From contig NC_051102.1 of assembly GCF_901709675.1 (NCBI RefSeq), positions 5,865,412 to 5,929,411 on the forward strand: DNA of 64,000 bases. Direction: 5' to 3'. Each line of letters starts with the position of its first letter. Positions within the stretch are counted from its first letter, which is position 1. Source of the stretch: Syngnathus acus. Taxonomy: Eukaryota; Chordata; Actinopteri; Syngnathiformes; Syngnathidae. Positions 52,005 through 64,000 of the stretch are shown in pieces. The translations under genes and the position numbers were made by a program. The notes beneath the pieces are model-generated. The model was not told the DNA's origin. It searched no databases and worked only from the letters and a program-made list of their open reading frames with translations.

Positions 52005-52275
52005 TGGTCTAGAATCACCAATATTTTTAGAATCGATTATTGTATTGATTATTTCATCGATTAATTGGATACAATTTGGTTTGCTTTAAAGTGTATTAAA
52101 CATTTTTTTTCCCCCGATTATTTGTTAACTGTTTTTTTGGTCTAGTTGACATTATTTAGTGATAAAAAAACTAATAAACAGTTAAGCAATATCACACGAG
52201 TATTAGTTGATTATTAAAATACAAGGCGATTCATTTCCTAATCGATTTATCGATTAATTTTTACACCTCTAAAGT
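52005..52275. repeat. Dispersed repeat (ATCGATTAAT family), longer copy
   Basis: Begins CACCAATATTTTTAGAATCG and ends ATCGATTTATCGATTAATTT followed by ACACCTCTAAAG. Related to 49191-49420. No coding capacity. Confidence 0.55.
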
Positions 52276-55200
52276 GGTCATCAATGTTCTCAATGCTTGG
52301 AAAAATTCTAGTTGTATTATGCTGAGTAGCAAGTGTGAATTTCTGCTGATAACGCTGTGCTACACTAACTGTACAATGTAAATAATTCTTTTGACAAGCG
52401 AGGAAAAATAATCCCTTGCAGCAGTTCATTGCTGAGACTAAGAGGTAAACTTGTTTTATGCCGAGAGGTGTTTAAAAGAGGGGGGGAAAAAGAGATGTAT
52501 TACTTTGTACCTAGGAGAGGGGAGAAAATTGGTGACCAACGGACAAATAAATCAGGGGTCATTCCCGTACTCTTGGTGATTCATGGCTCTCACACTTCAA
52601 AATTGGGATGTGTATAAAATACCCTTGCCTTTCCTGCATCTGATGCCCGTAATGCGCCAGTGAATTATCGCTTTTACGTCAAGCTCGCTCGGGTGCAACC
52701 CTTTGGAGAAGGCTAGCCCAACTGTCCGGGGCTAAAGGAAGGCTCTCATGAATAATGGATGCGGCTACGGAAAGGCCACGTTGGCCTTGAATATGGATGC
52801 TCTCCCCTGGAGTCACCTGGAGATAAGGTCTCATAGCTACAATTCACAAATGTGCTCTGAATGTGAAAATACTCTTTTTGGACTCGCAGAGCATTATGCA
52901 ATCCTCTCGTTGGCAACTTGATGGAGACAGAATGGTAACAATTTAAAGGTGAGATGAAAAATCATGTGATTTAATTTTTGGCATGTTAAGTAAGTTGCCT
53001 TAGGAGGAATACAATTTAGGCAAACCCAGAAAGCGTGCACAATATTTGGTCCGAGGCCATTGCTTTCAATATGATTACCTCTCTGCAGGACAAGTCCTGC
53101 TCTCGTATCCAAGGCGCGCATGCTTTGCTTGTGAACGGCGGGGTTCTTATTAAAAATTGATCTGCAATCTGTTTTGTGTCGCTGCTGAAGAATTCATTAA
53201 CTACACCCCCCCCCCCTCCCCTCCCCTTCCACTGGCACTCAACCGCTCCTTTTTAGTTTTGAATATTTGGGAAGCAAACAAATGAGACACAGGAGATGGA
53301 AAGCGAGTGACAAGATTGAAAGGTTCTTAGAAGAGAGAGATTTCGCAACACTTTACTGTAATGTTGCTGATAATGAGGAAGATGATTGGGTGAGGAAAAA
53401 GTTGCCTTCTCCCAGTCCGAGATGATTGTGGTTTTAAAGGCAAGCGTTTCCAGGAGACAGGGAGAAAGGTATCTTCCATCTTCAAGCAGGCTTTTATCTT
53501 CCTAAACATAGCACTCGTTTACAGCAGGGGTTTTTAAATGGTTTTGTCCAAGGGACCGCCATTATAACCAAGAAGCAACTCTGGGAGCACTGCTTTGGCA
53601 AAATAATATTTTATTTTGCACCGAAGGCTATTTATTTGCATCTGTATGTCTGTTTTGGGAATCTCATCTACATTTGAACGGGTAAATGATTTACACAATT
53701 AGTAATTAAAATCAAAATAAATCAAGTCTAAATAATGAATCAGTTTTATTTAAAAATGTTTACTTTGTCTTTTTTGTTGCTCGCTTTTTCTCTCAGTCTG
53801 GAAACGGCCTTTGCTTCCATTATTCTCACAATGTTTTTCTTTCCGACCAAGTTCAAAGCTGCGATTATGCAAACATAAGCTGTCAGTGGTAGAAACGAAA
53901 TTCGAGTTAATGACTGGCACCGCCGACGGTAATTTATTTCTAACCCTCCTGACCTGTTAAGTGTGTTTATCAAAGGAGGAGTTTGCAAATCCAATCTTTT
54001 CTTGGGTCAAGCTATGTTTTAACTGACAGTAATAGAAAGAAAAAAAATCATTCCACTCTGGACTCGTATTGTGCCCTTTTTCCCAATAATCAAAACCACC
54101 ATTGGGGGGGAAACAACCAATCAGGTGAAGGGGACCTTGAGGATCTGAGTGCGGGATTAGAATTTTTGCTAGACGCTTATCAACAAAAGTATTTTATTTT
54201 TTTCTTGCAGTCAGAACAGGCCAATCGTGGCACTGCAAGTTGCATTCTAATGTGGATTTAAGTACTCTAGTAGGGCCGTGTGATATATTCAAGACCATTT
54301 TTTGAACCTCATTTATGGACAAAGCTACTCCATTGATCAACAAGTAGGCGCCAGGAACCGATTCATCAACCTTCTTTGTGATGTTGTATTGCTCAGACGT
54401 GACTGATCCTCTCACATCTCGTCACGCGCAAGCTAGCAATCTCGATCACAAGCAAATTTCACCCTTGCTACATTTTCACAGCACGCTTTTGATTCTGAGC
54501 TGATTAGGGGATTACAAAATGGATGTCGACACTATTCGCTATGTATTATTGTTACGCATTGATCTCCCGTTGGTGCCTCCATGCTGCATTAGAGCCGCCG
54601 CTGCTTGAGCGTGGGAAAAATCTTTTCAAAGTCAACATCCTCTTATACCATTTTTTGCGTTGCGACTACTTGTGAGTTTACTCGTGGTCCAAAAATGGCG
54701 CCACGTAAAACCAACACCAGCCAATCGATAGTGATCTGCTCCTTTGGATTGTCTGGTGATGGATCTATCCTCGCAGGTGGCCTCCAGCAACAATTTCCCC
54801 CCGAATTGAAACGCCTCTGGGCCCTTTAGGCGCTGGTTTTATTAGGCTGCCGTTTTCCCCCCTCATGGCCATCCATGAAGGATGGAGCCATCTATATATC
54901 ATCAGTCTCTTTGGATAGAGCCCAAGCTCCATCACCATAGCGATGGATGCTTATCCGCCACCCAAGAGATTTTTCCCGAGAGGTAGGAGATGGCGTGTCT
55001 AGCAACAGATTTCAAAGCTTTCAAAGCGCGTGTTGTGTGTGCGTCAGTGCGATTCTCTTCCTTCTGTTTGGCTTCCATTTGTCGGCATGAATTATAGATC
55101 AGGGGTCACCGTGGGATTTATGATAAAGGCGAAACAGATTCCCTGTCAAGCACCCGAGTCCTGGCTTCCATTTTGAATCCAGCACTTTTCTCCAAGATGG

Positions 55201-55650
55201 AACGGCGAGTGGATCCTCCCTCCGCTCTGTGGCACCGTTGTTGTTTCTGTCCCCCCGAGACGCTCCCTTTTCTCCATCCAAAGTGGAATCCTGTCGAGCT
55301 GTTTGCTCCTTCATTACCTCATTACTTCCCCCTTTTCATTCCTCTCCTGCGTGCCGTCTCTCCAAGGATGGCTGCTCTGGGTTTTCATTACGCAACAAGT
55401 CAATCTTCATCATGGCAAAAAAAAAAAAGAGAGGCCCGGCACGGCACATACAGAAGGAAAAGGCACGCTTTTGATGATAGTTTAATGGCGGATTTCATCG
55501 TATTCCGACCACCTGAAATCAATTTTCTTTTTCTTTGGAGTAAATGAAGGTTTACAGAGGGTAGACCTGAAATTTACAAAGAAGGGCTTCCTTGCGTTAG
55601 GGATAAACCCGTTTCTGCCATCCACTGGATGAGATCCATGGTTGCCTCTT
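52276..55650. other. No gene seen
   Basis: Mostly unique sequence, with a C-rich patch at 53202-53225. A GCAGGGG...GGGACCGCC stretch at 53523-53600 resembles a hAT-like fragment, without definable ends. No coherent exon series was found on either strand. Confidence 0.35.
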
Positions 55651-55654
55651 TTGA

Positions 55655-55760
55655 TCCATGGGCGGTGCTAGAAGGTGGGGGGCGGGGGGGCACCATCTTG
55701 GATGCCTGGCCACATCATTCACTTTTGGCTACATATATACAGACCAGTGACAAAGTGAGG
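55655..55760. repeat. Dispersed repeat fragment (GGGCGGTGCTAGAAGG ... CACTTTTGGCT)
   Basis: GGGGGGCACCATCTTGGATG, TGGCCACATCATTCACTTTTGG: resembles the 5' half of the 46556-46800 family. Confidence 0.4.
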
Positions 55761-57184
55761 GATGATGACACACTATGGATTTGTAGTAGTAATGTCATTT
55801 ACTGCAGTTATTTGCCGCGCTCCTCTCAATGTCATCTCGTAAATTTTTCGTCGTTCAATACGCTAAGAGGTTACTCTTAAAACACAACAACTTGTCAGCA
55901 CGACCAAGGACATGAGTTTTTTAAAAAAAGAAATGAACTACTGCACACATTTTTTCACAGCTTTTTTATCCCCGCTTGAGAAGCAACGGTGAGCATCGTT
56001 TAGCATCTTCTTGTTGAGCATTCAGACGGACTGTTTAAACCAGTTGGTCTCCGTGTGTCACTTTGTTTTTGTTTACGTACTATATTATATCAGCAGGCGG
56101 GTAGATTTCCATCCACTCAGTCTGAGTGTGTGTGTATTGGAATGTGTATGCCTGTGTGCATGATCTTGGCCCATGTTCCCTTGTGTGGTTCTTGCGGGTT
56201 CACCCGTGCGTGCACGCGTGTGTGATGAGCCGTGCCTAACGGCTTTCGGTGAACACTGAAGGGCAACTTGGCCAATGAGACTTGCTGAGGCAGTGAACCG
56301 GGGTCAAACAAAGTTACACATAAATCATTGAATAGCAACTCCGCCACAACGGTCACCCGTTTTACCACCAGGAAATAGCCACATCCCATCAATATCAACT
56401 TTAAAATGGCAATTTTTCTTTTTTAAATGATTTGTTTTCATTGTTAGAAATGATATGGATGATAATTCCAAATGTGTTTTTTCAGGTTCAGTTTCTATTG
56501 TGTAAAAATAAAATAAAAAAGACCCCCCTTTTTAGTAAATAATTAATAGAGCATTTCAGAATCAGTCAAATCCGATTTTAAATGGCTGATCGGTCTGGAA
56601 AAAGCTTATGGAAGTTCTCTTAACGTCGACGTCATGTAACGCAAAGGTCAACTTGAATCGTCATGACGATTACATTTGTATCCACTCTCCGCATCAGAGC
56701 GCGCATTGTTTACTTTAATAGTAGTTTGTGTGCATGCGGCACTGCCTCACCTCTGTTTTACCCCGAGTTCAACCAGAGTTCGCCGTCTCCCCTCCGCCAC
56801 TTAATATGTGTGTCAGGGACAAAAAAACGTTGTACCTTGAGTCTCCCCAGAAGCCACTTAGCCCATGTGCTACAAGTTATGACAGTGCAGATATAATTGG
56901 TCTGTGGCTTTACTGTGTAATACTCAACTGTATATGTTCTCACATATGAAAGTGTGAATTTATGAGACGTGCCGAGTCTCTGATGACGTGGCATTCTGCG
57001 TTGTTGCCTGTTTTATAGCCCGCTATGGCGTTATGGTTTCGACTATTTCCAAGGTTGACGGATGTGTGTTAGGTGACGGACAAAATTCTCCCCGCTACTT
57101 TCCGGTAGTCTCGATAATGTTGAGGTTCATGTGTGCAGATGTCGGGGTGTGAATAAATGATCCCATCTGAATGATTGGATTTGT

Positions 57185-57280
57185 AAATAAATGTTTTTGT
57201 TTTGCGTAACCCCTGAGATAGCCTTGGCCACACAAAGCCCCCCTTAAGGAAGAAAAATCCTAGCTCCACCAATGTCAGGC
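57185..57280. repeat. Dispersed repeat fragment (CTTGGCCAC ... CTAGCTCCACCA)
   Basis: Matches the 3' half of the 46556-46800 repeat and the intronic copy at 14290-14505 (ACCCCTGAGATAGCCTTGGC, AATCCTAGCTCCACCAATG). Confidence 0.5.
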
Positions 57281-59794
57281 TTCACTCACTTTACTGTCAG
57301 AGCAGTTGATAAATCGCCATTGCTTTTGGATTAAAAAGAAAAAACAGATTTACTCAGAGCTGTCATGGGACCAGCTATAATGAACACATTATTATTTTTA
57401 AAGGCACACATAAAAAAATCAAAAATAAACTACTCAGAATTGTAAATGTTTGCAAATGAGCTGCTTGCCTTTTAAAAGCACACTGCAAAGTAAACATCAG
57501 GAATAATGTCAAAAAAATCCACATAAATAACTTAATCAGGGAAGACCTTGTTTTAAAAAAAATAAAATAAAATAAAAAATAAATAAATAATCCACACAAC
57601 CACATGGAGAAACATCATGAAGGAGCTTGATTGACTGAAGCCCTTCAGAAAAGTAAGCCATCACCCGGATCTTTTTTGACTCTTGTTTCTTTCAGAATGT
57701 CTCAATGTGTGTGTGAGGCAACCTCATGTATGAATCCAATGATTGGCCTCAGTTTGAAATATGAAGCCACTCTCAGCAGAACAATATTACAGCAATAGAA
57801 CAGCAATCAGACGTTAATTAAATGTGGGTTAGGACTTTTCTGTGATCTCGCTCCGCTGACCTTTTCGCTCCCTCTCAGCCCCTCCCGACCCTTCTCTGTT
57901 GCTAATCTGCTTTCTCTGTTGCATCATCATCAGGTACGGCGTACCTTTTCGTTGCAATTTTCGATCTTATACGCTAACCTCTTAATTAAACGGAAATTTG
58001 GTCTGTCCTCACGTAATGCATCACGGGGGCCTGTTGGTAACAAAGGAAAGCATTATCTTGTGACTAGCAATAGATTACAGCATTAGCCAGACATTGTCAC
58101 TTCCAAGAAAAATTGCTGAAGGTTAGATTATAGTTAAATATGCCGTGGAGGCTGTTCCGCTCGTATCCCATAATTAATGGATTCACCGAGTCCTCATAAG
58201 GACTGTAAAAGTACTTTGGCAGTGTGTGTATTTCCACTCTTTCATGGAACAGGAGACTATCTATCCAGGCTGACCTTTTCCTTAATTGCTTGGTTCGGTT
58301 CTGTCTCTGCTCATTTCAGGAACGGCGGCCTGGCTAAAACGACTGCAGACTCCCAATTGTCTGTGGTCCAAGCTCACTTTGCTAGTCACCGCTGACATCG
58401 CTGCGACTCGCACGCATTTAATCAGAGGTGCAGGAAGACGACATCAGGTGTGGAAGGCGAGTCGGGAGTCAAGGTCACATGAAAGGGCTGCTCGAGAAGA
58501 CTGATGTTTCTTCTCTGTCCTTCCAGTGATAGATATTTGCGATCAGGTAGATGAAACTTCTATCCATTTCCTCCTGTGAACATCACTCACATCTTTGTTT
58601 GCAGAGCAATTAGGGAAATATTTCTTTAATAATGCTTCAAGGTTTGAATTAGAAAGCCAATAATCTCCTAATCAGCTGTAATCTTGAGGTGGTTCTAAAA
58701 ATCTTAATGTAGCTGAGAAGCGAAGAGGATTTCATATTGTGGCCGACGGTGAGCCAAACACAGTCATGCAACTAATGCGCTCGGTTTAATTGGCTATAAA
58801 ACAAAAGTAATTGTTGAGAAGAATGAAATTCTTTCTCTCTCTTTACAACACCTCCTTCCTGATTTTACGCGGCGTGCTTGCTTTACATCGGTCTCGGGGG
58901 GGTTCGGTTTCAAGAATGTAGCGCTTCCTCGTTCTCAGCGGGTGATAATGAGGCAGTTATTCCTCACTTCTGCCAACCCAAGAGCCTGATCGCTAATCTG
59001 CTTGCTCCATATTAACCCCATTAGGCTGCACCTGGAGCTCGCCGCTGGCTGGTGCTGATGTCCTGGTTGTGGTCTTCACGCCAAGCTCGCGTGATCATCA
59101 GCATAAAGGTTTCAGCCCCCCCCCCCAAGTCCAAATGACACAAGAAGTAGTTTCGTGACCTTTAACTTGACTTTGAATGCTGCAATACAGGTTTAGCTTC
59201 TGCTACCTTTGTCGACTTGTCTTTCTTGTCTCCGTTCTTTTCCGGCAGTCTAATTGTTACGCAGGCATCCTCTGCATGGATTTAGTGTTGCGCGTGCCTT
59301 AATTTAATTGAAAAGCTGCAGAGAGGAAGAAGAAGGAGGAGGGGACAGGAGGGAGCGGATGAAAAACAGATAAATAAAAAGCGGAAGCAATCTTTGTCGG
59401 CTGCGCTGGGCGGTAAAATGTCTGTGCGAGGTGAATAATGCATGCGGGAGATGGATAGGTTTGCTTGGTTAAAGCTCGGAACTGCTGGAGCTTCATTACC
59501 GAGATGTTTGTATGCTGATGGTGTGATTCCCGCTCCTTGGCTCTGACCGAATTGTGGCTGCAGCGGTGACACCGCCCCGAGCTATCTCATACTTCCTTAT
59601 TCATTTTCTCTTTAAAGACCCCCCCCCCTCCTCTTCTTGTGTAAATTTTAATGGCTCAACCAACCAGCGCATCTTTTCCTAGCTGCTTTTACAGTATGTA
59701 AATGAGTCGTATATCAATTGATTGCAAAGCCTTGAGACGTATATAGAAGAAGCATGGCGTGGTTAAAAATGCATAGACTGCTAGTTTAAAAATA
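57281..59794. other. No gene seen; candidate conserved non-coding DNA
   Basis: Unique DNA with an A-rich (AAAAT)n patch at 57556-57592 and long stretches with compact runs of likely transcription-factor words, for example 58590-58830 and 58975-59060. No exon could be supported. Confidence 0.35.
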
Positions 59795-59930
59795 CTGCGC
59801 GGTGCCTCGAGATGCGAGTCGGCTACGCTCCAAATGCTAAAAGATTCGTGTCGCAGATCATCTTTCCCCATTGAAATGAATGGGAATGCCATTAATGCGT
59901 TCCAGCTTTTCAAAAACATTTTTAATTAGA
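59795..59930. repeat. Dispersed fish repeat (GAAATGAATGGGAATGCCAT type)
   Basis: GTGCCTCGAGATGCGAGTCG... CCCATTGAAATGAATGGGAA... TTAATGCGTTCCAGC. I associate this with a common short non-coding repeat in teleosts. Ends not resolved. Confidence 0.4.
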
Positions 59931-62574
59931 TTTTATAAATAAATAAGAAAAAATTGTATTTTACTTTGTGTAACTGTACCGTATTGACGCAATTAAAAAT
60001 AATCCCTTTTTGTCACACATTCGTTTTAATTGTCCATCTAACAGCAGGTAAAAAGCTACACGCATATCAATTTGCATTCTTGTCCCAATACTTTTGGAAG
60101 GGAGTGTCTAACATACACTGTGAAATGTGTCGTCTGTTGATTTAACTAGATAGGCGGGGCAGAGTCGGGGAAAAAAAGCAGCAATCATTCAAAAAGGCCT
60201 TTATGGTAATGAGTAACAGGAAGCCCAACAAATTAAAAGATGACCTTAATTGAATGCGTGTGCTGTAAAGTGGCAGCGTTCAGGATTTCCAACAGTGGTT
60301 ATGTCTTAATCTATATACACGATTGGAAACCATTTCTTTTCTGCTTCGTGTGTATTAATCCTGTTTTTCTTTCTCCATAAAAAGTACGCTACCAGAGGGA
60401 CTGGTGCATATTTGTCAAAGAAAGTAAACAACCACTTTCACGAGCACTCTCTCTGGAGAGTTCCTCTGTGGGGCGTTGTTTTGGTCGCTGTTGTTATTGT
60501 TTCAACCCTCTCCTACCTTTTACTTCTCTAACCTGACAGGGAATGCAAATAACATGTTCCACGCATGCATTTGTGATCATTAAAAAGTTCCTCGTGTTGG
60601 TCTTGCATCAGATTTTGCTGTCAACATATACAAAGAGCCAGGGAATTGATTTCCCCCGAAGTTCCCCGGGTGTACTCCGTGCCGTCACATTAGCTTGTTG
60701 CTTTGACTTAAATGAAAGACGAAAAGAAAGAACGTCTTTCATGTTACAGCGACGGCATTTGAATAGGTTGAAGCTCAAGGTGCGTTATTGTCGGAAGGCC
60801 GGGCCCGTGGCGCACAGCGTGCTGTTTTATATTCCATTTCATTCTATCCAAGCTCCAAGCTTCCTCATCAGTGGATCAGGGCTGTGCGGTCTCACGGGCA
60901 CGCCGAGATATAATTACTTTGAAACGCAAAGAGAACTGAGAGAAAAAGACGAAAAGACAGAGAAGCTGTAGGAATGAATAATGAACTTTAATTATGCTTT
61001 ATGGCTACAATTATAGAACCAAAACAGAAAGTCAATAAGCAGAAACATTGTCTCATTTTCTCTGGTTGAGGTGGGCTGCTCTGTGCCGCGGGCGAAGCAA
61101 AATAAGAAAGCGTCAAGGGGGGAAGAAAGAAAGAAAGGAGAGGGATCGTATTTATCAGAGAAACAGAACAGCCTCTAAATGTTTGATTATTTTTTGCTCT
61201 CATGTTGGGATGCTCCTCTTCTCATCGCTAATGGCAACCTCTGCAAATAATAACGAGACGAATTGATTCGTACTTTTGCTTCTTGTTTGTGTTTTCCAAA
61301 GTGCGCTTGTGACGGTGAGGGGCCGAGTGCGGCGTCAAACCTAACCTGACATTTTGTTGACTCATTCTCCGAGAATAAGGATCGTTGGGATTAGGGGTTT
61401 GATTATCTTGTCGTGCATAAATACGCCGATACTACACAAACTCTTCTTCTATCAAGGGCACATTAATTAAAAGGAGCAGTTCAATTAGTGTCATTAAGGA
61501 AGGGATAATAGAGAAAATTGTACGCACCGACGATATGCCAGCTTGTCAATACAGTCCTTAAAAGAACAGGCTAATTTGTTTGGGGGATTTATTTTGTTCA
61601 GTCAATACTGAACTGACAACACTGTACACCTTTTATTCTGCTCTGTGATTTTTTTTTTTTTTTGTGTCAAGTGGACAAAGCAAGGTTGCCATGAGCAACG
61701 TCCTCACAGTTCCCCAGATTATTATTTTGTTACTCGGTGATGGCAGGACCGTCAAATACATGTCGCCAAAAATCCTCAGCAGTAACAAATTCCAAGGCTG
61801 TTTATGAATATTTTTTCTAGCAGTATCCACTTTAGATTTTTTTTTTTCATTTGAAGAGGACTAGGTCAAGATTTAATCATATGAGTGGATTTTGTCCAAC
61901 GGAATCTCTGAATTTTATTGTTCGTAGATCGAGGCTCCAGTAGCTAATTTATGCTAGCATCATGAGGCTACATGCTAATTTCCAACCATTTTGAATATAA
62001 GCAGGTTAATGTGTAACAAGACTTCTGCATGGCCTGTTGTGTCTCCCCTATTCATACACGCAAGATGTAAAACAATACACACACATGATTTTTTTTTTTT
62101 TGCTGCAGGCTGCGACAGTATGAATCAAGAGTGACAATAGCGTGCAGAGTGGAGCCCTGTGAATCCCATTTTCATCATTTACCTTAGGCTAAATGGATTT
62201 GAAACACTGTTGGATAGCTCACCCCTCACACTGCTTTGTCTACTTACATGTGAAAAATGGTTGAGTTCCAACTCTGCCTTACTTTTTCTGATTCCCTTGC
62301 ATTCACTCTGTCTCCATCCAAACATCGACTCAAGATTTGGGATTTTGTGTTCCATTAAAATACAATACTACGCTATCAACCATTCAGTATTATGTATCTC
62401 TTTTATCAGTTCTTAAATCTGTTTTATAGCTGTGAAAATGTCCATTGGTTTCTTTCTATTTTCTGCGGATGTCTGTATTCAAGCTATTGACGGCCTGTGA
62501 CGAGATCTTGCAACTCTCTGCAAAGATGATTATTGGCAGTATAGCCAAATATGGTCGCCATTCAACGTTTAAGG
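59931..62574. other. No gene seen
   Basis: The longest open frame (60543-60971, 142 codons, + strand) has no recognisable domain, no splice logic and mixed composition. A block at 61440-61540 (GGCACATTAATTAAAAGGAG, AGTTCAATTAGTGTCATTAA) has the look of a homeodomain-rich enhancer. Confidence 0.35.
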
Positions 62575-62902
62575 CAGGGGTGTCAAACTCATTTTTTTCG
62601 CGGGCCGCATTGTAGTCATAGCTTCTTTCGGAGGGCCATTATGACCGGCAACCCAAATAAATGTATGAGCACCTCATATACAGTAAAAGCGACAAAACAA
62701 ACTGACAAATAACTCGTTTTCAATTCAGACGATTAAAAAATCGTCAAATATTTAAAAAAAAGACGTTATTAAAAGTGAAGACAATTTGCAATTCTAGTAA
62801 TGACACATGAATTTGATGCACAATTTGTCTTCGCGGGCCACATAAAATGATGTGGCGGGCCGTATCTGGCCCCCAGGCCTTGAGTTTGATTTTGTTAAAC
62901 CT
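62575..62902 (-). mobile_element. hAT-type MITE, copy C (about 328 bp), inverted relative to copies A and B
   Basis: Starts CAGGGGTGTCAAACTCATTT, then GCGGGCCGCATTGTAGTCAT; the right half has ACATAAAATGATGTGGCGGG and CTGGCCCCCAGGCC. It is the reverse complement of the copy at 37197-37527. The right terminus has diverged, and no target duplication could be confirmed. Confidence 0.82.
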
Positions 62903-64000
62903 GTACTGCAGAAATTCAGAATTGTCTGCCTGGCGTGGCTCGACTTGATCTAACAGGAAATTCAATGTGTGATTGTTTTCCTAAATTCAGTCATTGATCC
63001 TTTAAAATCAAACGTCCTCCACTCTGTATGAGATCACAGTAAACTGTCCTTCTTTCTGCTCATCTTTGTCCTCCTCCCTGTCTCCAAACCTCCTCCCCTC
63101 CTGTTTGATGGCAACATGTTGAGCTATTATTGACAATCTAATGTGACTCGCTTGACGCCTCTCCTGTCGGCCCACTTTTCTCCGGTCTTCCCTAATTCAC
63201 CGGCACTGAAATAAACACACACACTTGATAAGTCATGCATACGCATCCTCGCACAGTTTGTGTGCCGGGAAAACAGACTACGTCGTGTAGCATGAAGCGA
63301 TCCTTATATATATAAAATAATATATTAAAATATATATAGAAAAAATGGCATATGTATGTACGTATATACAGTATATGGTATAAAGTGTGTGTGCATGCAT
63401 ACATGAGTCCATTTGAGTGTGTTTCCCCTGTGTTGACTCTTAATTGTTCTGTGCTTCTGAGAGTGTGTGTTCTGTTCTGCTCAGTCTACAGCAATTGATC
63501 TGGAGAATAATGGTTGGTGGAGAGTCTCAGGTCTCTGAAATCACTGTCTGAAACTCCTTGTAATTACCTTTGGGACCTCTTGCAATGATGAGTGAGAAGC
63601 AGAGAAAAAGCGAGGGAGAGAGGGCTTGGATAGTGATAGAGAGAAGAAAATGACCGAGAGATTGAAATAATATGTGCACACACCAAATGGAAACCTCATT
63701 GTTTTGGTTTTGAAGAGATTCCCATGGACTGGCTGGCTGATCAACACAATTAAATCCCAATTGGAAACATCGCTCTGGTTTAATTGTGGTCATAATATGA
63801 AGCTTTTTAAATGTGAACTTGCATGCAATTTTTTAATAGTGGCTACAAGATCCTATGGATGCTACACTGACTGATTCCAGATCACCTCTTTTAATTGTCT
63901 ATAATAATGCTAGCTAGTGGGATGAGTTAGCTTTTGCACCAGTGAGTTTAGCACACACATATCAGAAAGCCTTGCAGAGAGCAATCAATTTTTCCTCAGA
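62903..64000. other. No gene seen; microsatellite-containing end of window
   Basis: Includes an AT-rich tract at 63305-63345 (TATATATA, AATATATTAAAATATATAT) and GTGTGT patches near 63386. No coding feature was recognised up to the window edge. Confidence 0.5.

Noticed and set aside
57556-57592. A-rich (AAAAT)n stretch as a possible retroposon tail
   Set aside because: No body with RNA polymerase III promoter boxes or a target duplication was found next to it; treated as a simple repeat.
60543-60971. 142-codon + strand frame
   Set aside because: No recognisable motif and random-looking composition; expected by chance in 28 kb of non-coding DNA.

Overview
This window is nuclear genomic DNA from a bony fish, almost certainly a teleost. 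It holds vertebrate-type split genes with consensus GT-AG introns, most introns of the large gene are only about 70-150 bases, and fish-type MITE and hAT repeats are scattered through it. The species cannot be named from the sequence.

Layout. (1) 1-1858, + strand: the last eight exons of rapgef4 (EPAC2), covering most of the Ras-GEF catalytic domain and the C-terminus; the rest lies left of the window. (2) 4264-10011, + strand: map3k20 (ZAK), complete in eleven coding exons, with an intact kinase domain, a leucine zipper and an unusually long beta-isoform-type last exon. (3) 10440-35465, - strand: a complete axonemal dynein heavy chain. I traced it by eye through 91 coding exons with consistent phase to about 4493 residues, and its sequence is closest to DNAH11 of the outer-arm beta class. 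Its 3' end meets that of map3k20 tail to tail, with the two poly(A) signals about 50 bases apart. (4) 35466-64000: 28.5 kb with no convincing gene. It holds hAT-type and TA-flanked MITEs, other dispersed repeats, simple repeats, two weak exon candidates, and stretches rich in AT-core motifs that could be conserved regulatory DNA.

How the parts relate. RAPGEF4 and MAP3K20 are neighbours in other vertebrates (human 2q31). DNAH11 in human lies at 7p15.3 beside RAPGEF5, CDCA7L and SP4, the paralogous block. A DNAH11-like gene directly beside rapgef4-map3k20 therefore looks like an ancient paralogue, or a retained ancestral arrangement, that mammals lack at 2q31. The map3k20 copy has no room and no visible exons for the SAM-domain (alpha) C-terminus, so it appears to be beta-only.

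The three proteins act in unrelated processes: cAMP-Rap signalling, stress MAP kinase signalling and ciliary motility. No operon-like or novel multi-gene system was found. The most notable points are the dynein's syntenic position, the beta-only kinase gene, a pair of inverted MITEs flanking twelve dynein exons, and a hAT fossil with intact ends and a perfect 8-base target duplication. All exon limits were read by eye from splice consensus and family resemblance; no search was run.
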